DNA of 59,819 bases from Albidovulum denitrificans. Its GTDB lineage: Bacteria > Pseudomonadota > Alphaproteobacteria > Rhodobacterales > Rhodobacteraceae. The stretch lies in the NCBI RefSeq assembly GCF_002973535.1, contig NZ_PVEP01000014.1, forward strand, positions 1-59,819, given 5' to 3'. The notes beneath the pieces were generated by a model. The model was not told the DNA's origin and did not search any database. It saw only the letters and a list, made by a program, of their open reading frames with translations. Positions 30,377 to 39,601 of the stretch are shown in pieces (position 1 is the first letter of the stretch; every line of letters starts with the position of its first letter). A program made the position numbers and the translations under genes.

Positions 30377-31615
30377 ATGCGAACCGATTTCGACGCCGAG
30401 CTTGAAGAGCGCCTTCTGCGCTACACCGCCATCGACACCCAAAGCGATGAGGCATCCGACAGCCAGCCCAGCACGGCGATCCAGCTGAACCTTTCGCGCC
30501 TGCTGGAACAGGAACTGACGGCGATCGGGGCGAAGGACGTGCGCCTGACCGATTACGGCGCGGTGCTTGCCACGATCCCCGCCACCGCACCGGACGCGCC
30601 GACCATCGGCTTTCTCGCCCATGTCGATACCGCCCCGCAGTTCAACGCCACCGGCGTCAAGCCGCGCGTTCACCGCGCCTGGGACGGCAGCGCCATCACC
30701 TACCCCGACGCCCCCGACCTGGTGCTGTCGCCCGAGACCTCCGCCTATCTTGGCACCAAGACCGGGGACGACATCGTCACCGCCAGCGGCGCGACGCTTC
30801 TGGGGGCCGACGACAAGGCCGGGGTCGCGATCGTCATGACCGCCGCCCGGCACCTTCTGGCAAACCCCGCGATCCCGCATGGCAAGATCCGCATCGCCTT
30901 CACGCCGGACGAAGAGGTCGGGCGCGGCGTCGATCCCCGGCTGCCAAAGGACCTTGACGCCGATTTCGCCTATACGCTCGACGGCGGAAAACTGGGGGAG
31001 ATCGAATACGAAAGCTTCTCCGCCGACGGGGCCACGGTCACGATCAAGGGCGTCTCGATCCACCCCGGCTGGGCCAAAGGCAAGCTGGTGAACGCCCTGC
31101 ATCTGGCTGCGAAGATCGTCCAGACCCTGCCGCAGGCCACCATGACGCCCGAGACGACAGAGGGCCGCGAGGGGTTCCTCCATGTCTATGAGATGTCGGG
31201 CGGCGCGGCCGAGGCGCGGATCAAGCTGATCCTGCGCGACTTCGAACTCGACAGCCTCGCCGCGAAGGGCGCGCTTCTGCAACAGGTCTGCGCGGCCGTC
31301 CAGGCAGGCGAACCCCGCGCGCAGATCGCCTGCGAGATCAGGCCGCAATACCGCAACATGCGCTACTGGCTGGAAAAGGACATGACGCCCGTCGACCTCG
31401 CCCGTGCCGCCTGCCGCGAGATCGGGGTTGATCCCGTCTCGGTCCCCATTCGTGGCGGCACCGACGGTTCGCGCCTGACCGAGATGGGCGTGCCCTGCCC
31501 CAACGTCTTCACCGGCATGCAGGAAATTCACGGGCCCCTGGAATGGATCAGCGTGCAGGACATGGCGGCTGCCACCAAGGTCTGCCTCAGGCTCATGGAA
31601 CTCGCCGCCCCGTAG
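30377..31615 (+). CDS. pepT: Peptidase T (tripeptide aminopeptidase)
   Basis: Dizinc M20-family cytoplasmic aminopeptidase for tripeptides. The 412-residue product has the metal ligands in GFLAHVDTAPQF, LLGADDKAGVA and FTPDEEVGRGVD, and the C-terminal lobe GGTDGSRLTEMGVPCPN. Normal length. Its TAG stop is the first bases of a repeat block (31612-31727). Confidence 0.96.
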   Translation: MRTDFDAELEERLLRYTAIDTQSDEASDSQPSTAIQLNLSRLLEQELTAIGAKDVRLTDYGAVLATIPATAPDAPTIGFLAHVDTAPQFNATGVKPRVHRAWDGSAITYPDAPDLVLSPETSAYLGTKTGDDIVTASGATLLGADDKAGVAIVMTAARHLLANPAIPHGKIRIAFTPDEEVGRGVDPRLPKDLDADFAYTLDGGKLGEIEYESFSADGATVTIKGVSIHPGWAKGKLVNALHLAAKIVQTLPQATMTPETTEGREGFLHVYEMSGGAAEARIKLILRDFELDSLAAKGALLQQVCAAVQAGEPRAQIACEIRPQYRNMRYWLEKDMTPVDLARAACREIGVDPVSVPIRGGTDGSRLTEMGVPCPNVFTGMQEIHGPLEWISVQDMAAATKVCLRLMELAAP

Positions 31616-31727
31616 GATGGGCGATATCGCCCATTCTGGTGGAACTGGTTACCCGGTCGGATGGGCATATTGCCCATCCTACACTGGTGGAACTGGAGGC
31701 ACTGTAGGATGGGCAATATGCCCATCC
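31612..31727. repeat. Three GATGGGC-type palindromes between pepT and gltX
   Basis: Three copies of a palindrome GGATGGGC(N)ATAT(N)GCCCATCC at 31615-31636, 31659-31679 and 31707-31727, separated by TGGTGGAACTGG-like spacers. The first overlaps the pepT stop. The elements lie between two convergent genes and could act as bidirectional terminators or REP-like elements. Confidence 0.75.
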
Positions 31728-31739
31728 CATATTCGGCGC

Positions 31740-33062
31740 CTACCCCCGCGCGCGGACCTTTTGCAAAAGCGGCATCAGTTCGCCCATGTCCGGCCCCTGC
31801 GCCTCGCCCGTGACGGCAAGCCTCAGCGGCATGAAAAGCCCCTTGCCCTTGCGGCCGGTCTTGTCCTTCACCGCCGCGGTCCACTCGGCCCAGGTCGTGT
31901 CGGAATAGGGCGGCGGCGGCAGAAGCGCCATCGCCTCCTTCACGAACGCCGCATCCTCTGCCGCGACGACCGGCTCCGCCCCGTCGCGGCACAGCGTCCA
32001 CCAGTGGCCAAGGTCATCCAGCCGGGTGATGTTCTGCGAGGCGACGCGCCAGAACCGCTCCGCCATCCCGTCCGGCACGCCCAGCGCCGCGATTCTGTCC
32101 TTCACCGTCTCGAAGGGCAGCGCATGGTTGCGCGCGCGGGTCAGCGGCCAGAGGTCTTCGGCGTCGAACTTCGTCGGCGCCGCGCCGAATTGCGACAGCT
32201 CAAACCCGTCCGCAATCTCGTCCAGCGACATCATCAGTTCCACCGGCTGCGAGGAGCCGAGCCGCGCCATCAGGCTCAAGAGCGCCTCTTTCGCCACGCC
32301 CTCTGCCCGCAGGTCACGCAAGCTCAGCGTGCCAAGGCGTTTCGACAGCCCTTCACCCTGCGGCCCGGTCAGCAGCGAATGGTGCGCGAAGGCGGGGGGC
32401 GTGCCACCGATGGCGCGCATGATCTGCACCTGCGTCGCGGTATTGGTCACATGGTCCGCACCACGCACGATATGGGTGATGCCCATGTCCACGTCATCGA
32501 CCGAAGACGCGAAGGTATAAAGCACCTGCCCGTCGGCGCGGATCAGGACCGGGTCCGATACGCTGGCGGTGTCGATGGAGACCGGCCCGAGGATCCCATC
32601 CGTCCATTCCGTCCGCTGCTGGTCCAGCTTGAAGCGCCAATAGGGGTCCTTTTCGGCCCGCAGCTTGTCCTTTTCCGCCGTCGACAGGTCCAACCCGGCG
32701 CGGTCATAGACCGGCGGCTTGCCCATGTTCAGCAGTTTCTTGCGCTTCAGGTCCAGTTCGGTCGGGGTCTCGAACACCTCGTAAAGATCGCCCGAGGCGC
32801 GCAGCCCGTCGGCCACCTCGGCGTAGCGGTCCAGCCGCTTCGACTGCTGCTCGATCCGGTCCCAGTGCAGGCCCAGCCAGTCGAGATCCTGCTTGATCCC
32901 GTCCATATACTCCTGCTTCGAGCGTTCCTGGTCGGTATCGTCCAGACGCAGGATGAACGTGCCGCCGGTCTTGCGGGCGATCAGGTAGTTCATCAGCGCG
33001 GTGCGCAGGTTGCCCACATGGATATAGCCGGTGGGCGACGGGGCGAAACGGGTCACGGTCAT
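31740..33062 (-). CDS. gltX: Glutamyl-tRNA synthetase
   Basis: Class I synthetase. The 440-residue product has the HIGH-type motif in PTGYIHVGNLRTAL (10-23) and the KMSKS-type motif in GLSKRLGTLS. Alphaproteobacteria often carry two GltX proteins and this length and the HVGN/LSKRLG variants suit the shorter type, which can serve tRNA-Gln; which of the two it is cannot be decided from here. A tRNA-Gln gene lies at the right end of the window, far away. Confidence 0.95.
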   Translation of the reverse strand: MTVTRFAPSPTGYIHVGNLRTALMNYLIARKTGGTFILRLDDTDQERSKQEYMDGIKQDLDWLGLHWDRIEQQSKRLDRYAEVADGLRASGDLYEVFETPTELDLKRKKLLNMGKPPVYDRAGLDLSTAEKDKLRAEKDPYWRFKLDQQRTEWTDGILGPVSIDTASVSDPVLIRADGQVLYTFASSVDDVDMGITHIVRGADHVTNTATQVQIMRAIGGTPPAFAHHSLLTGPQGEGLSKRLGTLSLRDLRAEGVAKEALLSLMARLGSSQPVELMMSLDEIADGFELSQFGAAPTKFDAEDLWPLTRARNHALPFETVKDRIAALGVPDGMAERFWRVASQNITRLDDLGHWWTLCRDGAEPVVAAEDAAFVKEAMALLPPPPYSDTTWAEWTAAVKDKTGRKGKGLFMPLRLAVTGEAQGPDMGELMPLLQKVRARG

Positions 33063-33143
33063 GGGTTGTCTCCTGTCCGCCCCCCTCTTTCACAGGACGC
33101 GGATTTTGTCCATATGAAGCCCTGGAACCGCAAGGACGGACGC

Positions 33144-33551
33144 ATGAATGACTGGCTGGGGCGTGTCGCGCCCGATCTTGAGACGATCGAGCAGATGGCG
33201 CTGAACACCATCGCGGCGCTGCCGCCGAAATTCGCAGGCCCGGCGCGCGGCGTCATCGTGCGGGTTGAGGACTTCGCCCCCGATGAGGTTCTCGACGATA
33301 TGGAGATCGAGAACCCCTTTGAGCTGACGGGCATCTATGACGGGATTCCGCTGACCGAAAAGTCGGTGATGGACGTGATCGACCGGCCCGACATGATCTG
33401 GCTGTTCCGCCGCCCGATCCTTGACGAATGGGCCGAACGCGGCGACGTGAGCCTTGGCCAGCTGGTCGCGCATGTGATGATCCACGAGCTTGCCCACCAT
33501 TTCGGCTGGTCCGACGAGGAAATCGCCACAATCGACAGGTGGTGGGAGTGA
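33144..33551 (+). CDS. Zincin-like metallopeptidase family protein
   Basis: The 135-residue product has the zinc motif HELAHHFGWSDEE (114-126: HExxH), preceded by VAHVMIH. It matches the small DUF1025-type metallopeptidase family; activity is unproven. AAGGACGG lies four bases before the ATG at 33144, making it better than the in-frame ATG at 33114. It is divergent from gltX. Confidence 0.85.
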   Translation: MNDWLGRVAPDLETIEQMALNTIAALPPKFAGPARGVIVRVEDFAPDEVLDDMEIENPFELTGIYDGIPLTEKSVMDVIDRPDMIWLFRRPILDEWAERGDVSLGQLVAHVMIHELAHHFGWSDEEIATIDRWWE

Positions 33552-33561
33552 GGTGCGCCCG

Positions 33562-33652
33562 GACGATCTTCCAGTGGAAGATCGTCAGCACCGAACGCCC
33601 GAGGTGAAAACCGAGGGCCAACGGGATCAGAAATCGTCCAGTGGACGATTTC
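33562..33652. repeat. Two hairpins with shared CCAGTGG core
   Basis: GACGATCTT-CCAGTGG-AAGATCGTC (33562-33586) and GAAATCGT-CCAGTGG-ACGATTTC (33630-33652) are near-perfect palindromes around the same core. CGAACGCCCGAGG also repeats in the block. It lies in the 225-base gap between the metallopeptidase and lrgA. Confidence 0.75.
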
Positions 33653-33776
33653 CCCGTCGAACGCCCGAGGCCTCTGCCGAGGGCAAGCGCCCCCGGCGCC
33701 CCCCCCCCCAACGCCCCACTTGGCAGCGCCCCCGCCCCGGCCTAGCCTTGGCCGCGATCCCAGCCGGAGGCGACCG

Positions 33777-34130
33777 ATGATCCAGCCCCTTCTCGCCCTT
33801 CTCGCCTGCCAGCTTGGCGGTGAGGCCGCCGCCCGCGTGCTTGCCGTACCGCTTCCCGGCCCGGTGATCGGGATGCTCCTCATGCTCGCGCTCCTTCTCA
33901 CCCTGCCGCGCTTCGTCACCCTGATGCGCCCGCTGGCGGAGGGGATCCTTGCCCATCTATCGCTTCTCTTCGTTCCGGCGGGGGTGGGGGTGGTCGGCCA
34001 TGTCGCCACGCTCGGCACGCAGGCGGTGGCCCTTCTGGTCGCGGTCGTCGTCTCGACCGTTCTGGCGATCGCAGCCGGGGCGCTGACCTTCGTCGCGGTG
34101 GCGCGGCTGACGGGGGCGGGCGATGACTGA
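33777..34130 (+). CDS. lrgA: CidA/LrgA family membrane protein
   Basis: The 117-residue product has four hydrophobic segments and the holin-like CidA/LrgA motif PGPVIGMLLMLALLL and FVPAGVGVV. In Staphylococcus such proteins tune murein hydrolase release; in gram-negatives they have been linked to glycolate or lactate-type export, so function here is open. GGAGGCGACC precedes the ATG. It overlaps lrgB by eight bases. Confidence 0.85.
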   Translation: MIQPLLALLACQLGGEAAARVLAVPLPGPVIGMLLMLALLLTLPRFVTLMRPLAEGILAHLSLLFVPAGVGVVGHVATLGTQAVALLVAVVVSTVLAIAAGALTFVAVARLTGAGDD

Positions 34131-34839
34131 TCTCGCGACCTTCTGGTCCTACCTTTCGGAGGGGCCGCTTCTGTGGCTGACGCTGACGCTTGCGGCCTAC
34201 CTCGTCGGTGACGCGGCCTATCGCCGGTCGGGGCGGAAGCCTTACGTCAACACCGTCCTCGTCGCCGTGGCGATCCTGGCGCTGATCCTCTGGGCGACCG
34301 GCACACCCTACGGCACCTATTTCGAGGGCGCGCAATTCGTCCACTTCCTGCTTGGCCCCGCCACCGTCGCGCTGGCGCTGCCGCTTTACGACAACCTCGC
34401 GCGCCTGCGCCGCGCCGCGCTGCCGGTCGTGGCAGCGGTGATCGTCGGGTCCAGCGTCGCCGCAGGTTCGGCTGTCGGCATCGCCGCTCTCATGGGCGCC
34501 GGGGATCAGGCGTTGGCCTCGCTCGCCCCGAAATCGGCCACCGCCCCGGTCGCCATCGGCATTGCCGAACAGATCGGCGGCGCGCCGACGCTGACCGCCG
34601 TCCTCGTGATCCTGACTGGCATCACCGGCGCGGTGATCGCAACGCCGCTTCTGAACGCGCTCGGCATTCGCGACTGGCGCGCGCGGGGCCTGTCGGTAGG
34701 GGTGGCCGCCCATGGTATCGGCACCGCCCGCGCCTTTCAGGTCAACCCCACGGCAGGCGCCTTTTCCGGCCTCGGCATGGCGCTGAATGCCGTTGCCACC
34801 GCCTTTGTCGCGCCGCTGGTCCTTGATCTGTTCCGATAA
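34123..34839 (+). CDS. lrgB: LrgB family membrane protein
   Basis: The 238-residue product has at least six hydrophobic helices and the LrgB signatures GPATVALALPLY, LAPKSATAPVAIGIAEQIGG and AAHGIGTARAF. It works with the preceding LrgA-like protein; the overlap implies coupled translation. Glycolate transport is a possible role by analogy with PlgG, not shown here. Confidence 0.9.
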   Translation: MTDLATFWSYLSEGPLLWLTLTLAAYLVGDAAYRRSGRKPYVNTVLVAVAILALILWATGTPYGTYFEGAQFVHFLLGPATVALALPLYDNLARLRRAALPVVAAVIVGSSVAAGSAVGIAALMGAGDQALASLAPKSATAPVAIGIAEQIGGAPTLTAVLVILTGITGAVIATPLLNALGIRDWRARGLSVGVAAHGIGTARAFQVNPTAGAFSGLGMALNAVATAFVAPLVLDLFR

Positions 34840-34914
34840 GACGACACGGGATTGTGATCCGCCCGCACGCCCCGCGCCGCTACCCTTGAGACTTTACCCC
34901 AAGGGAGAGACGAC

Positions 34915-35844
34915 ATGTTTTCAGGTCCGAAGCTGAGCCGCCGCCACGCCCTTCTTGCCGGGGCCGCCGCCCCCCTCGTGGCGCTTTCCGCACGCCCGGC
35001 CGTCGCCAAGGCCGACATGATGGGCATGGCCACCCCCGGTTTCAGCCGCTTCAAGCACGGCGATTTCGAGGTCACCACCCTTCTGGCCGGAACCCGCCCG
35101 GTCCCCGACCCGCACACGATCTTCGGCCTGAACGCCGATGACGCCGCCTTTGCGGAAACCTCCGCCGCCGCGCATCTGCCGACCGATGTCGCGCAGTTCT
35201 TCTTCACCCCGACCCTCATCAACACCGGCGCCGAACTGATCCTTTTCGACACCGGCCTTGCGCCGGAAGGCATCACCGCAGCCCTTCAGGGTGCGGGCTA
35301 CAGCGCCGATCAGGTCGATACCGTGGTCCTGACCCATATGCATGGCGATCATATCGGCGGCATGGCCGGGGATGGCGGCGCCACCTTCGCCAATGCCCGC
35401 TACGTCACCGGGCAGGTCGAATACGACCACTGGGCGGCGGCTGGGAATGAAGGCTTCGACACCAAGGTCCGCCCCTTCGCCGAAAAGTTCACCTTCCTGG
35501 ATGACGGCGGCAGCGTTGCGCCCGGCATCACCGCCATCGCCGCCTTTGGCCACACGCCCGGCCATATGGGGTATATGGTGGAAAGCGGCGGCAAGGGCCT
35601 TGTCCTCATCGCCGACACGGCGAACCATTACGTCTGGTCGCTCGCCCGCCCGGACTGGGAGGTGAAGTTCGACATGGACAAGGCGATGGCGGCAGAGACC
35701 CGGCGCCGTGTCCTTGGCATGATCGCCGCCGACCGGCTGCCCTTCATCGGCTATCACATGCCCTTCCCCGCTACCGGCTTCATCGACGCCGACGGCGACG
35801 GGTTCCGCTATGTGCCGTCCTCCTACCAGCTGATGCTTGGCTGA
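34915..35844 (+). CDS. Tat-exported metallo-beta-lactamase-fold hydrolase
   Basis: The 309-residue product starts MFSGPKLSRRHALLAGAAAP, a twin-arginine signal, so it should be exported folded with its metal ions. The metal motif THMHGDHIGG carries His141, His143, Asp145 and His146; further ligands in GHTPGHMGYM. The substrate is unknown; relatives include lactonases. AAGGGAGAGA precedes the ATG. The terminator hairpin at 35852-35880 follows. Confidence 0.88.
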   Translation: MFSGPKLSRRHALLAGAAAPLVALSARPAVAKADMMGMATPGFSRFKHGDFEVTTLLAGTRPVPDPHTIFGLNADDAAFAETSAAAHLPTDVAQFFFTPTLINTGAELILFDTGLAPEGITAALQGAGYSADQVDTVVLTHMHGDHIGGMAGDGGATFANARYVTGQVEYDHWAAAGNEGFDTKVRPFAEKFTFLDDGGSVAPGITAIAAFGHTPGHMGYMVESGGKGLVLIADTANHYVWSLARPDWEVKFDMDKAMAAETRRRVLGMIAADRLPFIGYHMPFPATGFIDADGDGFRYVPSSYQLMLG

Positions 35845-35851
35845 TCCGGGC

Positions 35852-35880
35852 GCGGGGCCTTCACGGCCCCCGCCTTTCCT
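35852..35880 (+). terminator. Terminator of the MBL-fold hydrolase gene
   Basis: Stem GCGGGGCC / GGCCCCCGC followed by CTTTCC, a few bases after the stop. Confidence 0.65.
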
Positions 35881-35916
35881 GCCAGTCTGGGGGCAGGCAG
35901 ATAACCCGGAGCGGCC

Positions 35917-36861
35917 ATGACCCCGATTGTCACCGTCACGCTCAACCCCGCGCTCGACGTTTCCACCGCGACCGAGACAGTCGCCCCCGGCCGCAAACTG
36001 CGGTGCGAGGCGCCGCGCATCGACCCCGGCGGCGGCGGCATCAATGTCAGCCGGGTGATCCGGCGGCTGGGCGGCCACAGCCTTGCTCTCGTGGCGCTGG
36101 CCGGTGCGACGGGGGAGCGGCTGAAACAGGCGCTTGAGGCCGACGGCATCGCCGCCCGCTACCTGCGTGCGCCCGGCGAGACGCGCGAAAGCCTGTCGGT
36201 GATCGACCGCACTACGGGCGAACAGTACCGCTTCGTCCTGCCCGGCACACAGTGGGGCGTCGATGACGGCGAAGCGGCGCTGGATGCCGTCGCGGTCGCC
36301 ACGCCCCCCGGTGCGCTGGTGGTGATGTCGGGCAGCCAGCCGCCCGGCCTTGCGCCCGACCTGCCCGCCGAACTGGCCCGCCGCCTCGCCCCGAAGGGCG
36401 CGCACCTCATCCTCGACACCTCGGGCGCCGCGCTTGCAGCCGCGCGCCATTCCCCCCATCCCGCCCATGTCCTCAGGATGGATGAGGTCGAGGCAGAGGC
36501 ACTGGCGGGCCGCCCCCTGCCCGAACGCACCCACACCGCCGATTTCGCGGAAGAGCTGATCCGCGACGGCGCGGCGCAGATCGTCATCATCGCCCGCGGC
36601 GCGGACGGCTCCGTCCTTGCCACCCAAGGCGCGCGCCATTTCTGCCGCGCGGCCCAGGTGCCGGTGAACAGCAAGACCGGCGCGGGCGACAGTTTCCTTG
36701 CCGCCTTCACCCTGGCGCTTGCGCAAGAGGCCGACCACCCGACGGCCCTGACCGCCGCCGTCGCCGCCGCCAGCGCCGCCGTGATGACCGAGGCGACAGA
36801 GTTGTGCCGCGCCGAGGATGCGCTGCGGCTGATCGCCGATTGCCCCTCGACGCAGCTTTGA
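35917..36861 (+). CDS. PfkB-family hexose kinase (1- or 6-phosphofructokinase type)
   Basis: The 314-residue product has the PfkB motifs VTLNPALDVSTA, DPGGGGINVSRVI and the anion hole/catalytic NSKTGAGDSFLAAF (GAGD). Both FruK-type and PfkB (6-phosphofructokinase II) enzymes fit. No fru PTS genes are near, which slightly favours the PfkB type. It is followed immediately by a dispersed repeat. Confidence 0.88.
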   Translation: MTPIVTVTLNPALDVSTATETVAPGRKLRCEAPRIDPGGGGINVSRVIRRLGGHSLALVALAGATGERLKQALEADGIAARYLRAPGETRESLSVIDRTTGEQYRFVLPGTQWGVDDGEAALDAVAVATPPGALVVMSGSQPPGLAPDLPAELARRLAPKGAHLILDTSGAALAAARHSPHPAHVLRMDEVEAEALAGRPLPERTHTADFAEELIRDGAAQIVIIARGADGSVLATQGARHFCRAAQVPVNSKTGAGDSFLAAFTLALAQEADHPTALTAAVAAASAAVMTEATELCRAEDALRLIADCPSTQL

Positions 36862-36951
36862 AGCGTTCCGGGTTTTCGTTGAGAACGTAAGTGTCAGAAT
36901 TCGAACGAAATAAGCTCGAATTCTGAGTCAGTGCAAACCCGAAATGCTATA
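36861..36951 (+). repeat. Dispersed palindromic element, copy 2
   Basis: Outer arms AGCGTTCCGGGTTTTCG and GCAAACCCGAAATGCT; inner arms AGAATTCGAAC and GCTCGAATTCT around GAAATAA. It starts on the last base of the pfkB-type stop codon and ends five bases before the convergent wrbA stop, filling the whole gap. Confidence 0.9.
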
Positions 36952-36956
36952 ACCGC

Positions 36957-37550
36957 TTACCCGCGCAGCTTCTTCGTCATCTCGACCAGACGCTTCGCCT
37001 GATGCGCGACCGCCGCCCGGCCCTTGTCGTCGAACTGGCCCGCATTGGCGGAATAGCCATAGGGGTTGCCGCCGGCGTCAGAAACCACCTGATCGGTATA
37101 GCCCGGCGGCACCAGCACCGCGCCCCAATGCATCGCGCTGGTGTAAAGCGACAGCAGCGTCGCCTCCTGCCCGCCATGCGCGTTGCCCGCGCTCGTCGTC
37201 GCGGTAAAGGTCTTGTCGGTCAGCCCGCCCTTTTGCCAAAGCGGGCCAAGCGTGTCGATGAAGGCGCGCATCTGGCTTGCCACCACCCCATAGCGCGTGG
37301 GGCCAGAGAAGAAATAGCCATCGGCCCAGCCCATGTCCTCGGGCGTGGCATGCTCGACATGGGCGGTCTTCTCGGCATGGGCCTTCCAGGCATCCTGCCC
37401 TTTCACGACCTCGTCCGGCGCGGTCTCACGCACCTTGCGGAGCCGCACCTCGGCGCCCGCCTCTTCGGCGGCCTTCGCGGCGGCCTCGGCGATGGCGTGG
37501 TTGGTGCCATAGGTGGAATAGTAGACAACGGCGATCTTCGGCTTGGACAT
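36957..37550 (-). CDS. wrbA: NAD(P)H:quinone oxidoreductase WrbA
   Basis: FMN-containing flavodoxin-like quinone reductase. The 197-residue product has the phosphate-binding [16 protein letters not shown] segment, [18 protein letters not shown] and [12 protein letters not shown] of the family. The start MSKPKIAVV has GGAGGG close before it; 30 residues of open frame upstream were rejected. The 11-bp-phased array at 37668-37705 lies about 120 bases upstream. Confidence 0.93.
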   Translation of the reverse strand: MSKPKIAVVYYSTYGTNHAIAEAAAKAAEEAGAEVRLRKVRETAPDEVVKGQDAWKAHAEKTAHVEHATPEDMGWADGYFFSGPTRYGVVASQMRAFIDTLGPLWQKGGLTDKTFTATTSAGNAHGGQEATLLSLYTSAMHWGAVLVPPGYTDQVVSDAGGNPYGYSANAGQFDDKGRAAVAHQAKRLVEMTKKLRG

Positions 37551-37667
37551 GGAACCCTCCTTTCGGGATTGTTCCAGTCTAACGCAAAGCAGCTGATCCG
37601 GTTCTCCGCCACCGCCCACAGCCGCTGTGCGCGGTCGCACAATTCCGGCACCCGTCGCGACGAAAAC

Positions 37668-37705
37668 CCTACGGATACCCTACAGAAATCCTACAAAAAA
37701 CCCAC
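37668..37705. promoter_or_regulatory. Four 11-bp-phased CCTAC/CCCAC direct repeats upstream of wrbA
   Basis: CCTAC at 37668, 37679 and 37690 and CCCAC at 37701 are spaced exactly 11 bases with six-base spacers, lying on one DNA face. Immediately right, TTGACT on the minus strand (37717-37722) could be a promoter element. The function is unknown; a regulator binding as a row of subunits is the likeliest reading. Confidence 0.6.
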
Positions 37706-37744
37706 AGGGGTTTCTTGTAAAGTCAAAGGGTTACGACCCACTCG

Positions 37745-39403
37745 TCAGCCCTCATCGCGCCAGCGGTTGACGATCGGATAGCGCCGGTCAAGCCAGAAGG
37801 CCATCGTCGTCAGCCGCGTTCCCGGCGCCGACTGGAACCGCTTGTGTTCCGAGATATAAAGAAGATGTTCGACCTTCTTGACGGTCGCCCGGTCAAAGCC
37901 CGCCGCGACGATCTCTGCCACCGACTGCTCGCCCTCGATCAGCCGTTCAAGGATCGCGTCCAGCACTTCATAGGGCGGCAGGCTGTCCTGATCCTTCTGG
38001 TTGTCCCGCAGTTCGGCCGAGGGCGGCTTGTCGATGACGCGGGGCGGAATGACCTCGCCCGCCGGCCCCATCATCCAGTCGCGGTGATTGCGGTTGCGCC
38101 AGCGGCAGGTTTCGAAGACGCGCGTTTTATACAGGTCTTTCAGCGGGTTATACCCCCCCGCCATGTCGCCGTAGATGGTGCAGTAACCCACCGCGACCTC
38201 GGACTTGTTGCCGGTGGTCAGCAACATACCCCCGAACTTGTTGGAGATCGCCATCAGGATCAGTCCGCGCAAACGCGACTGGATATTTTCCTCCGCGATG
38301 CCGGGTTTGGTCCCGGCGAAAAGTCCGCCCAGCGCCGTCTCGACCGCATCGCGCGGCCCCTCGATCGGCACCGTATCATAGGGGCAGCCAAGCGCATTGG
38401 CGACCGCCGCCGCATCCTCAAGCGAATGGGCAGAGGTGTATTCCGACGGCAGCATCACGCAGCGCACGTTTTCCGGCCCGATCGCGTCCGAGGCGATGGT
38501 GGCCACCAGCGCGGAATCGATCCCGCCCGACAGGCCAAGCAGCACCTTTCCGAAGCCACTTTTGCGCAAATAATCCCGCAAGGACAAGACCATGGCGTGG
38601 TAGTCCTGTTCCCAGTCATCGGGCTGCGGCGCCATTTCGCCCGGCAGGATACGCCAGCCGTCAGCGCCATTCTCAAGGTCCAGATGGGTGATCGCCTCGA
38701 CCATCGGCGGCAGTTGCATCATCAGCTTGCCACCGGGGTTCAGCGCGAAACTCGCCCCGTCGAAGACCTGATCGTCCTGCGCGCCGACCGTATTCAGGTA
38801 GATCAGCGGCAACCCCGTCTCCACCACCCGCGCGACCATATGCTGCATCCGCAGGTCGATCTTGCGGCGCCGATAGGGGGAGCCGTTGGGGATGAACAGC
38901 ACCTCGGCCCCGGTTTCCTCAAGCGTCTCTGCCACGTCCTCATGCCAGGCATCCTCGCAGACAGGCGTGCCAAGGCGCAGCGGACCGATCCGGTAAGGCC
39001 CTGAAATCGGGCCGGAATCGAAGATGCGCACCTCATCGAACACATCCTCGTTCGGAAGGTGATGCTTCAGCATCTTCGCCTCGATCCGCCCGCCCCGCAG
39101 GATGAAATAGGCGTTGTAAAGCCTGCCACCCTCTGCCCATGGCCCGCCGATGCCCAACGCGGGGCCATCCGTTACCGTGGCCGCCAGCGCCTCGACCGCC
39201 GCCATCGCGTCGCGGCGGAAGGCCGGGCGGCGCACCAGATCCTGCGTCTGATAGCCGGTCACGAACATTTCAGGCAGCGCGACAATGTCGGTCCCTGCCG
39301 CCTTGCCGTCCTCCCACGCGGCGCGTGCCTTGGCGATGTTGTCGGCGATCGCGCCCACGGTGGGGTTAAGCTGTGCCAGGGTCAGGCGGAATCTCTCGGC
39401 CAT
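37745..39403 (-). CDS. nadE: Glutamine-dependent NAD+ synthetase
   Basis: Amidates nicotinate adenine dinucleotide, last step of NAD synthesis. The 552-residue product joins a nitrilase-type glutaminase domain with triad Glu45, Lys113 and Cys149 (TPVCEDAWH) to the synthetase domain with SGGIDS (292-297). It is the long glutamine-using form. It is separated from wrbA by the phased array. Confidence 0.96.
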   Translation of the reverse strand: MAERFRLTLAQLNPTVGAIADNIAKARAAWEDGKAAGTDIVALPEMFVTGYQTQDLVRRPAFRRDAMAAVEALAATVTDGPALGIGGPWAEGGRLYNAYFILRGGRIEAKMLKHHLPNEDVFDEVRIFDSGPISGPYRIGPLRLGTPVCEDAWHEDVAETLEETGAEVLFIPNGSPYRRRKIDLRMQHMVARVVETGLPLIYLNTVGAQDDQVFDGASFALNPGGKLMMQLPPMVEAITHLDLENGADGWRILPGEMAPQPDDWEQDYHAMVLSLRDYLRKSGFGKVLLGLSGGIDSALVATIASDAIGPENVRCVMLPSEYTSAHSLEDAAAVANALGCPYDTVPIEGPRDAVETALGGLFAGTKPGIAEENIQSRLRGLILMAISNKFGGMLLTTGNKSEVAVGYCTIYGDMAGGYNPLKDLYKTRVFETCRWRNRNHRDWMMGPAGEVIPPRVIDKPPSAELRDNQKDQDSLPPYEVLDAILERLIEGEQSVAEIVAAGFDRATVKKVEHLLYISEHKRFQSAPGTRLTTMAFWLDRRYPIVNRWRDEG

Positions 39404-39601
39404 CGGGGTCTCCCGCAGTCTTGGTTTCCCCCTCTCTTAGCAGAGTTGCCGGGCGGCGAAAGCCTGCACGGCCATCGCGGCCAATGTCTTGCCACTGCAA
39501 GGCGCTGGCTTTAGGTTTCTTCCCCGTGGGTAAGGTCGGTCCGGGCGGCGGGTTTCAATGCGCCGCGGACCGGGAACAAGAAGCAGAAGAGGTGGTCGGG
39601 T

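Noticed and set aside
31617-33143. Long plus-strand frame before the metallopeptidase
   Set aside because: It is antisense to gltX. Only the last 135 codons (from 33144) show a protein family motif.
37668-37705. Phased CCTAC array considered as a small CRISPR or replication iteron set
   Set aside because: Units of five bases are too short for a CRISPR repeat; no dnaA boxes, rep gene or AT-rich unwinding segment lies nearby.
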